This document shows, one piece after another, positions 58,250 to 64,000 of a stretch of DNA of 64,000 nucleotides. The notes beneath the pieces are model-generated. The model was not told the DNA's origin. It did no database searches and saw only the letters and a program-made list of their open reading frames with translations. The position numbers and the translations under genes are program-made. The stretch's first letter is position 1; each line of letters opens with the position of its first letter. The DNA comes from Chloroflexus aurantiacus J-10-fl (GTDB taxonomy: Bacteria > Chloroflexota > Chloroflexia > Chloroflexales > Chloroflexaceae), in assembly GCF_000018865.1 (NCBI RefSeq), contig NC_010175.1, positions 1,612,001-1,676,000 on the forward strand, read 5' to 3'.

Positions 58250-58330
58250 ACGTCCCTTGTATGATAAGGTGAACGGCACAGGTACCGTCTGTAGGGGCGG
58301 GTTTAGAACCCGCCCCTACCGAACCCGCCC
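58250..58330. repeat. GC-rich palindrome repeat, copy 6
   Basis: GTAGGGGCGGGTT-TAG-AACCCGCCCCTAC at 58291-58319. Its left flank (TAAGGTGAACGGCACAGG) equals that of copy 3. The rest of the 58173-58484 gap has no gene. Confidence 0.7.
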
Positions 58331-58484
58331 CGACGCACCACCGGCACCAGCACGCTGTGGGGCAGGCGGTCGGCCCGCGTTCAGCCATCCTCGCTACCGC
58401 TGCGCCCAATGACACGCTGCGCGGCGTCCATTCAATACAGTGTGACAGCGGAAAGGTGCTGTTCGGGTGACAACCATACCGCAC

Positions 58485-59207
58485 TCAGGCGTGGAGTGCC
58501 TGCTGCGCCTGTTGTTCGGCAGCTACGTAGAGCTGCGCACCCACCAGTTGGGCAAAGACACCTGCACTGCATCCCAGCCAGGCCGACAGGAGAATAATGA
58601 ACCAGGGAGCATTGACAACGATAAGACCAGCCGTAAGTGCAACCATAATGGCGGCAGGTAGATACGCGGCCAGGCTGGCCAGTCGCGCTCGCCAAAAGTA
58701 GGGGCGGTATGGCGGAGTAAAGGCACGGCGGAGCGGCTCCCGACTCAACGCCTGTTCGATTCGTCCTTCTTCAGCAAAAATCAGACGACCAATAGGCGCC
58801 ACCCCGATCAGGAACAGGATCAGCCAGACCAACCCCGTCAGCGCCAGAATGCCCTGCATTACCGGTTCGAGCAGTTCGGTTTGGGCGGCTAACACGAGGG
58901 CCAGGCCACTACAGGTGAGTAATAGCCCCCCCACCATCAGTGGCAAGACGAAGAAGGCCAGATCGATCAAGAGGGCCAAAATGCCGGTCAACGCACGCAG
59001 CGTCCAGTCGCGCCAGGGCGGTAGCGGGAAGGGAAAGCCGCGTCGGCTATTGTCGTAGCTTTCCATAATGAAACCAACGGCCAGTGGCAGGCCGATGATG
59101 GTCATCGCCAGCGCACCATGCAGCAGGCATTTGCGCCACCAGGTTGGATCGCGACAGACGAGGGCAATGGCCGCACGTAACGTAGCAGGCGATGAAGAGG
59201 TGTACAC
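58485..59207 (-). CDS. DUF4013-like membrane protein (second copy)
   Basis: A 240-residue polytopic protein with about six helices. The N-terminal CRDPTWWRKCLLHGALAMTI is the counterpart of DDPGWWKITLVIGL in the other DUF4013 protein, followed by a long hydrophobic middle (LLIDLAFFVLPLMVGGLLLT) and a second pair of helices after FTPPYRPYFWRAR. The GTG start shares its G with the cinA stop codon (TAGTG), so translation is probably coupled to cinA. The function is unknown. Confidence 0.65.
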   Translation of the reverse strand: MYTSSSPATLRAAIALVCRDPTWWRKCLLHGALAMTIIGLPLAVGFIMESYDNSRRGFPFPLPPWRDWTLRALTGILALLIDLAFFVLPLMVGGLLLTCSGLALVLAAQTELLEPVMQGILALTGLVWLILFLIGVAPIGRLIFAEEGRIEQALSREPLRRAFTPPYRPYFWRARLASLAAYLPAAIMVALTAGLIVVNAPWFIILLSAWLGCSAGVFAQLVGAQLYVAAEQQAQQALHA

Positions 59208-60394
59208 TACTCCGACTCTCCGTTCAGGTAGCGGCGCAGCAGGTCGAGAGCTGCTGTACCGATAAACTCAAATCCATCAGCCGAACGCAGATCAAAGGGG
59301 CGGGTCAGGCGTCGTTCACCATCGGGGGTTACCAGCGCGAGCGACACGGCGGTAAATCCCTGATCGTTTGGCCCACTCGCCGACTGCACCCCCAGCCCAA
59401 TCGTGCTCTGCCAGCGCTCGGCGACATTCGCCGCACCGGCATAGGCCAGATCGGAGGATGCCTGCGCATCAGCCGGGCTATCAAGTGGATGTATCTCGGC
59501 ACCACGTAGTACCTGTTCAACATTGGGCAACGACAAGAGCGCCTTAAACACGGGAGCCTGGGCAATTCCTTCGTACAGGGCAATGGTCTGTTGCCGTTCA
59601 CGCAGCAGCCGGGCCACAGTCGCCGGCAAATCTTCCTCACCCAACAGGTACGGCCCCAGGCGTTCGCGGATGATGGCTTCGGTTTGGGCAATCATCGCTT
59701 CCGCTTCCGCCTGGCTTTCCGCACGGGCACCAATCCGCAGCTCGTAGCGCGCACGCTTGGCCGAAATGCCAACGGTTGGGTTGGCCTGCTGCATCAGATC
59801 GGCGATCCGTTCACCAATCACACTTTCACCAAGCCCCACCGCATGCAAGGTACGAACGAGGATCACAGTTGTGATCCCACGTTCATCGCGCAGGTACGGC
59901 AATACGGCCGTCTCAAACAGGTACCGCATCTCGCCTGGCACGCCGGGCAGCACGATCACTGTCCCCCGCTCGTCTTCGACCAGAAAAGCGGGCGCAGTAC
60001 CACGGGGATTGGGAATGATCCGGGCGCCTGCCGGAACATACGCCTGCCGCCGATTGCTCTCGCTCATCGGTCGATTCATGGCCGCAAAGCGGGCCGCAAT
60101 CTGGTCGAGCAGTTCGGGATGAAATTCCAGGGGACGATCAAGCGCTGCGGCAACCGCTTCACGGGTCACATCGTCGAGGGTTGGGCCGAGACCACCGGTA
60201 CAGATCACCAGATCGGCCCGCTCAAGCGCCTCGCGCACTGCCGCCGTAATCCGACCTTCGTTATCGCCAACCACCGTTTTGCGATAGACATTGACACCGG
60301 CAGCGGCCAATTGACGGGCAAGATAGGCGCTGTTGGTGTCGATGGTGACACCTAACAGTAACTCTGAACCGATAGCGATGATCTCGGCATCCAT
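59207..60394 (-). CDS. cinA: CinA-type competence/damage-inducible protein
   Basis: A 395-residue protein with both CinA domains. The N-terminal MoCF-like domain (MDAEIIAIGSELLLGVTIDT, ICTGGLGPTLDDVTREAVAA, VIVLPGVPGEMRYLFET) is the ADP-ribose/nicotinamide-nucleotide module, and the C-terminal half (from about 250) is the NMN deamidase-like domain, reduced in conservation. Studied CinA proteins recycle NMN in NAD metabolism. The ATG at 60394 is chosen because GAGGGAAG lies upstream. Its stop overlaps the DUF4013 start by one base. Confidence 0.88.
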   Translation of the reverse strand: MDAEIIAIGSELLLGVTIDTNSAYLARQLAAAGVNVYRKTVVGDNEGRITAAVREALERADLVICTGGLGPTLDDVTREAVAAALDRPLEFHPELLDQIAARFAAMNRPMSESNRRQAYVPAGARIIPNPRGTAPAFLVEDERGTVIVLPGVPGEMRYLFETAVLPYLRDERGITTVILVRTLHAVGLGESVIGERIADLMQQANPTVGISAKRARYELRIGARAESQAEAEAMIAQTEAIIRERLGPYLLGEEDLPATVARLLRERQQTIALYEGIAQAPVFKALLSLPNVEQVLRGAEIHPLDSPADAQASSDLAYAGAANVAERWQSTIGLGVQSASGPNDQGFTAVSLALVTPDGERRLTRPFDLRSADGFEFIGTAALDLLRRYLNGESE

Positions 60395-60763
60395 GCTTCC
60401 CTCACGACGATACAAACTCCACGCGGTTGCGAATGTGGCAGATAGCCATGCCGGTCAGGGTTGATCCATCCACTGCACGATCCACTTCACCCGCCCGGTC
60501 AATATGTATCACAGCGAATGGCGGAAGCCAGGCTTCCACGCCACTGCGCTCCATTTCAGGCGTATGCGACCTGCACCAACCCGGCAATCGTTCCCGCCAG
60601 CGTGCAATCTATGCGCTTCCCACGACGAGCGGATGGTACGTCTCCGCCAGACGGTCAGGTGCTCTGTTGATGACATCTGCGCCCCAGTGAGCACAGGTTC
60701 AAGCCTGTGCTCGATTGGGGCGATCACCACAGCTTTGCAGCGCTGAATGAGCTGACGGACTGG
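60395..60763. other. 369-bp spacer with a strong hairpin
   Basis: The only structure seen is at 60682-60719: CCCCA-GT-GAGCACAGG, loop TTCAAG, CCTGTGCTC-GA-TTGGGG, nine perfect inner pairs and an outer GC clamp. It lies 45 bp beyond the stop of the YtxH-like gene on the minus strand and probably ends the thrS transcript; no T-run follows. No gene is seen. Confidence 0.5.
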
Positions 60764-61183
60764 TTATGCTGCCGAGTCAGGTGGTGGTTCGCTCAAGCGC
60801 TTGCGATACTCGCGCCACAACTCCTGCTCGCGCTCGGCGGCAGCTCGCTGGCCGGCGGCAATCGCTGCGCGTAACCGTTCGGCAAACGACTGGCGCACAC
60901 TGCTGGCGCGTGCTGCAAGGCGTTGGCGGGTCTCATTCCCTGAACGCGGATTGAACAGGGCAACCGCAGCGAAGCCCAACGCTGCACCAACGACCAACCC
61001 GGCGACAAACGCACCGGTTGCTGATGCGCTTTGCCGTTCGTGTTCACGACGCAATGCGGCTAACAGGCGTTGGGCAGCTTCACGTTCAGCCGCCAATGCT
61101 TCGAGGGTTGCCGTGCGTTCAGCGTGGATCGACTCGGCAAAGCGGCGAGCCACTTCGGCGATAGCATCGTTCTCAACCGTCAT
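60764..61183 (-). CDS. YtxH-domain-like membrane protein
   Basis: A 139-residue protein with a charged N-terminal helix of about 55 residues (FAESIHAERTATLEALAAER), one Gly/Ala-rich membrane helix with the YtxH-like stretch GAFVAGLVVGAALGFAAVAL followed by FNPRSGNETRQRL, and a C-terminal amphipathic coiled coil. YtxH proteins are small general-stress membrane proteins of unclear function. The ATG at 61183 has GAGGAG upstream and lies 11 bp past the thrS stop, so it is the last gene of that unit. Confidence 0.68.
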   Translation of the reverse strand: MTVENDAIAEVARRFAESIHAERTATLEALAAEREAAQRLLAALRREHERQSASATGAFVAGLVVGAALGFAAVALFNPRSGNETRQRLAARASSVRQSFAERLRAAIAAGQRAAAEREQELWREYRKRLSEPPPDSAA

Positions 61184-61194
61184 TGGAACACTCC

Positions 61195-62979
61195 TCAACT
61201 GCGGGTGCGAATCTCCTCCAGAGCACGGGCCAGGAATGCATCAACCGGCATTGCGCCAAGGTCTTCACCTGCGCGGGTGCGTACTGCAACAGAGTCAGCA
61301 GCTTCCTCCCTGGCGCCGATTATAAGCATATACGGAATCTTCTGCAACTGAGCACGGCGAATCTTGCCCTGCATGCGGTCGCGGTTGTCGTCGAGTTCGA
61401 CCCGCAGCCCCGCCATGAACAGGCGCTGGCGCACCTGGCGGGCAAACTCCATCTGTTTATCGGTAATCGGGATGACGACCGCCTGCACCGGCGCCAGCCA
61501 GAGCGGAAACGCGCCGCCGTAGTGCTCGATCAGGATACCCATAAACCGCTCGGTCGTGCCGGTAACGGCGCGGTGCAAGACCACCGGTGTGTGGGGTTTG
61601 TCGTCTTCGCCGATATATTCACACCCCAGACGGGCCGGCTGGATAAAATCGACCTGGATGGTGCTCAGTTGCCATTCACGCCCCAGCACATCGCGGGCAA
61701 GGAAGTCGGCTTTCGGGCCGTAGAATGCCGCTTCACCTTCGACTTCAAAGTACTCGACACCGTTGGCTTCCAGTGCACTGCGCAGCGCGGCGGTTGCCAG
61801 CTCCCACTTCTCATCGTCCTGAACGTATTTGCCTTCGCTGCCGCGCAACGATAGCCGCACTTTGTAATCGGTAAACTGATAGGTGCCCAGCACTTCGCGA
61901 ATGACCTGGAGCGCCAGGCTGAACTCTTCTTGTATCTGATCGGGCCGACAGAAGATGTGGCAGTCGTCTTGGGTTAAGGCGCGCACGCGCGTTAAGCCGC
62001 TCAGCGCTCCACTATCTTCATACCGATAGAGCGTCGCAAATTCGGCAAACCTTAGCGGAAGGTCGCGGTAACTGATCACGCCAAGCTGGTTGTAGAGCGT
62101 CATGTGGCTGGGGCAGTTCATCGGCTTCAGCCGGAAGACAAGGTCTTCGCTCTCGACCATCGGCGGGAACATGCTGTCACGGTAGTTGTCGTAGTGGCCC
62201 GACTTGCGGTAAAGCTGTTCCTTCACCACATTGCCCGTCCAGACATGTTGATACCCGTAGCGGGTCTGGACTTCGCGCACAAACTTCTCCATTTCGTGGC
62301 GAATGATTTCCCCTTTGGGGGTGAAGATCGGCAGACCGGGACCAATATCATCTGAAAAGAAGAAGAGTCCCAGCTCTTTGCCCAGACGGCGGTGGTCGCG
62401 CTTACGCGCCTCTTCCAACCGGTGCAGATAGGCTTCCAGCTCCTCTTTCGTATTCCAGCCGGTGCCGTAGATACGCTGCAACTGCCGATTCTTCTCATCA
62501 CCCCGCCAGTAGGCGCCGGCGATGCTCATCAGCTTGAAGGCTTCGGGATTGATCTCGCCGGTATGGTTGAGATGCGGACCGCGGCAGAGGTCCTCGAACG
62601 TATCCTGGCGGTAGGTTGAGATGACGGTATCGCCGTGGTGCGTCTCGCCATATTCATCAAGCCCTTTGGCCAGGCCTTCGATCAATTCCAGTTTATACGG
62701 TTGATTGGCAAAGATCTGACGAGCCTCTTCAGCCGTCACCTCACGGTAGATGAAGGGGTGATTGCCGGCAATAATCCGCTTCATCCGTCGCTCGATCTCG
62801 CTCAAGTCTTCGGGCGTGAGCGGGCGCGGCAGATCAAAGTCGTAGTAAAAGCCGTTTTCAATCGGTGGCCCAATCGCAATTTTGGCATCGGGAAAGATTT
62901 CGAGCACAGCCTGGGCCATCACGTGGGCCAGCGAATGCCGCAGGCGGTAATAGGGATCGCTGTTGGGATCGACTGGCAT
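61195..62979 (-). CDS. thrS: Threonine-tRNA ligase without TGS domain
   Basis: A 594-residue class II aminoacyl-tRNA synthetase. The editing domain is present (HSLAHVMAQAVLEIFPDAKI with HxxxH, and EDLCRGPHLNHTGEI). The catalytic core has motif 2 (ALSGLTRVRALTQDDCHIF) and the zinc site of ThrRS with the Cys in LKPMNCPSHMTLYN; TERFMGILIEHYGGAFPLWL is motif 3, and the C-terminal anticodon-binding domain follows. The N-terminal TGS domain of about 60 residues found in most bacterial ThrRS is missing; the frame starts at the editing domain. GGAGAACC precedes the ATG. It follows the membrane-anchored unknown by 18 bp. Confidence 0.95.
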   Translation of the reverse strand: MPVDPNSDPYYRLRHSLAHVMAQAVLEIFPDAKIAIGPPIENGFYYDFDLPRPLTPEDLSEIERRMKRIIAGNHPFIYREVTAEEARQIFANQPYKLELIEGLAKGLDEYGETHHGDTVISTYRQDTFEDLCRGPHLNHTGEINPEAFKLMSIAGAYWRGDEKNRQLQRIYGTGWNTKEELEAYLHRLEEARKRDHRRLGKELGLFFFSDDIGPGLPIFTPKGEIIRHEMEKFVREVQTRYGYQHVWTGNVVKEQLYRKSGHYDNYRDSMFPPMVESEDLVFRLKPMNCPSHMTLYNQLGVISYRDLPLRFAEFATLYRYEDSGALSGLTRVRALTQDDCHIFCRPDQIQEEFSLALQVIREVLGTYQFTDYKVRLSLRGSEGKYVQDDEKWELATAALRSALEANGVEYFEVEGEAAFYGPKADFLARDVLGREWQLSTIQVDFIQPARLGCEYIGEDDKPHTPVVLHRAVTGTTERFMGILIEHYGGAFPLWLAPVQAVVIPITDKQMEFARQVRQRLFMAGLRVELDDNRDRMQGKIRRAQLQKIPYMLIIGAREEAADSVAVRTRAGEDLGAMPVDAFLARALEEIRTRS

Positions 62980-62997
62980 ACTGGGTTCTCCTTCTTG

Positions 62998-63585
62998 TTA
63001 TCTACTGGTTGTGACAATGCTCAGGTAGCCGTCGGTGATACGTGCATCAACAATCTGGCGGTTTTGACGGTTCAGTTCAGCATTGAGCCGTTCGTGGAGC
63101 ACCGTTGAGAGGTCGGAGGCCGAGATCAACATCGCTAACGGCCCCTCAACCTGGGGGTCAAGCGGAATCAGTTCACCATCCCGCACCATCACGCCACTGC
63201 TCACCACACTGGTCACCCCGTAAGCCTGGATAGTAACGATAGCACGGCCATCACGCAGGCGCACATTGATAGCATCTACCGGTAAAGTGGTTTGCACGTC
63301 GGTGAGATAGCCATTAATCTCGGCTTCACTCACCGTCACCTGGCCGGCGGGCAGGGCAGCAAGCAGCGCAGGTAACGGCGCCTGATCAGCCACCTCAACC
63401 GGAGTCGAGACAGGCGCGATCAGGTCGGCAAGGGTACGACCAAGCGCAGAACTGATCTGCGGTCGGATCAAGAGCAGGTAGAGGATGCCGATCAGCAGTA
63501 TCCCCAGCCCAAGCCGAACCAGTTGCCCAACACAGCCGGTTGTTTCACGCCGCCGGTACGGTATCCAGCGGGCAGATGGACGCAT
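62998..63585 (-). CDS. Membrane-anchored protein of unknown function in the thrS operon
   Basis: A 195-residue protein with an Arg-rich cytosolic N-terminus and one membrane helix (LVRLGLGILLIGILYLLLIR). The remainder, presumably outside the cell membrane, is a beta-rich domain (VTVSEAEINGYLTDVQTTLP, INVRLRDGRAIVTIQAYGVT, and a C-terminal RQIVDARITDGYLSIVT). It matches no family I can name. AAGGAGG precedes the ATG. It is the first gene after the T-box leader and 18 bp before thrS, so its expression should follow threonine-tRNA charging, if the T-box senses that tRNA. Confidence 0.65.
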   Translation of the reverse strand: MRPSARWIPYRRRETTGCVGQLVRLGLGILLIGILYLLLIRPQISSALGRTLADLIAPVSTPVEVADQAPLPALLAALPAGQVTVSEAEINGYLTDVQTTLPVDAINVRLRDGRAIVTIQAYGVTSVVSSGVMVRDGELIPLDPQVEGPLAMLISASDLSTVLHERLNAELNRQNRQIVDARITDGYLSIVTTSR

Positions 63586-63595
63586 ACGTCCTCCT

Positions 63596-63882
63596 TGCGA
63601 CAGCTATGGTCTAACAGAAACAGCTCTCCGTCCGCACGGGGACGAAGAGCTGCTTCGTGGTTCCACCCTGTGTTCACCCAACGCCGGCATGCCGGCGTTG
63701 AGCCTCATTGTTCGCGGTAACGGGCGAATCCCGTCATCCCATACTGGCACTGCGCGTTCCGGGATGCACTCAGAGGGGGTTTTCCCCCGACCCATCGCCA
63801 GGCATGCTCTCAGTCGCGACACGCCCTCCCTGTGGCCGGAATCGGGCTACTCGTCCTCGTCAGCGCTTTGCGATTGACGCCG
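63596..63882 (-). ncRNA. T-box riboswitch leader
   Basis: The antiterminator T-box sequence AGGGTGGAACCACG is at 63669-63656. It is followed by a terminator stem (CAGCTCT...AGAGCTG, 63652-63621) and TTTCTGTT. Upstream are an AGTA-type stem I bulge region (GACGAGTAG near 63850) and a perfect hairpin CAACGCC...GGCGTTG at about 63700-63679 that would be stem III. The order fits a transcription-attenuating T-box. The specifier codon could not be assigned; ACC triplets occur, consistent with but not proving tRNA-Thr. It controls the unknown gene, thrS and the YtxH-like gene. Confidence 0.88.
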
Positions 63883-63888
63883 ACTGAC

Positions 63889-63917
63889 ATGGTAGCGCGA
63901 AGAGCATCAGGAGTCAA
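63889..63917 (-). promoter_or_regulatory. Promoter of the T-box/thrS transcript
   Basis: On the minus strand TTGACT (63917-63912), a 17-bp spacer and TACCAT (63894-63889). The predicted start is about 7 bases downstream, giving a leader of nearly 300 nt that spans the whole T-box. The -35 overlaps the stop codon of the preceding frame. Confidence 0.7.
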
Positions 63918-64000
63918 GATTGGGCACTCAACACATGCTGTGACACTGTCTCCTGGCGGGCAGCGCGACGGTCGGCGCGTACACGATAGGCCCGGCGGGG
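63914..64000 (-). CDS. C-terminal fragment of an unidentified protein (partial)
   Basis: From the right edge a frame is open for 28 residues (ending VRADRRAARQETVSQHVLSA, then QS and stop). It is rich in Arg and Ala and ends where the T-box promoter starts, a plausible gene boundary. Too little is visible to name the protein. Confidence 0.35.
   Translation of the reverse strand, partial: PRRAYRVRADRRAARQETVSQHVLSAQS

Noticed and set aside
60590-60640. A further degenerate copy of the GCTATGCATTACCCA end
   Set aside because: CTATGCGCTTCCCACG resembles it only partly, and no inverted partner is near.

Overview
The window looks like a chromosomal segment of a filamentous anoxygenic phototroph of the genus Chloroflexus (Chloroflexi), or a close relative. 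This is inferred from the moderately GC-rich composition, a complete HoxEFUYH bidirectional hydrogenase operon, the combined GlgE/TreS-maltokinase and TreYZ glycan enzymes, DUF4013 membrane proteins, and a T-box leader before a thrS operon. No rRNA operon, phage or intact transposase gene was found. The species assignment is an inference from gene content, not a search result.

Layout: 0-1.7 kb (minus) holds a LacI-type regulator followed by the N-terminal part of a family-5 solute-binding lipoprotein that runs off the left edge. 1.7-4.5 kb is a long gene-free stretch with DnaA-box-like 9-mers, eight tandem copies of a 63-bp unit and an AT-rich segment. After a GNAT acetyltransferase and a duplicated palindromic operator-like motif comes a 15-kb plus-strand cluster (5.5-20.5 kb): glgE, a treS-maltokinase fusion, glgB, treZ, a GH57 glycosidase and treY. 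Together these can convert trehalose, maltose, maltose-1-phosphate and branched alpha-glucan into one another. 20.9-22.8 kb (minus) holds a small Cys-rich protein and purB. 23-27 kb holds marR, a membrane-fusion protein and a MacB-type permease. 27.3-33.1 kb holds an SDR epimerase, a soluble GAF-GAF-PAS histidine kinase, hisC and a zinc-ribbon membrane protein.

33.1-34.5 kb is a repeat nest. 34.8-48.3 kb contains a secreted protein, a duplicated-domain lipoprotein, superoxide dismutase, a SufR-like regulator divergent from mrp, moaA, htpG, an MFS transporter, cvpA and mutS2. A second repeat nest (48.4-50 kb) surrounds tRNA-Lys(CTT). 50.1-55.7 kb is hoxEFUYH plus a maturation protease. 56.2-63.9 kb (minus) holds a CDP-alcohol phosphatidyltransferase, two DUF4013 proteins, cinA, and a T-box-controlled unit (membrane-anchored unknown, thrS lacking the TGS domain, YtxH-like protein).

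The least explained sequence is intergenic. Two interleaved dispersed repeat families occupy almost every long gap between 33 and 58.5 kb. One is bounded by inverted copies of GCTATGCATTACCCA with variable interiors (three copies). The other is about 250 bp, has TA-flanked inverted ends and carries a central GC-rich palindrome (six copies). Both look like non-autonomous mobile elements. The 63-bp array is unrelated to either.
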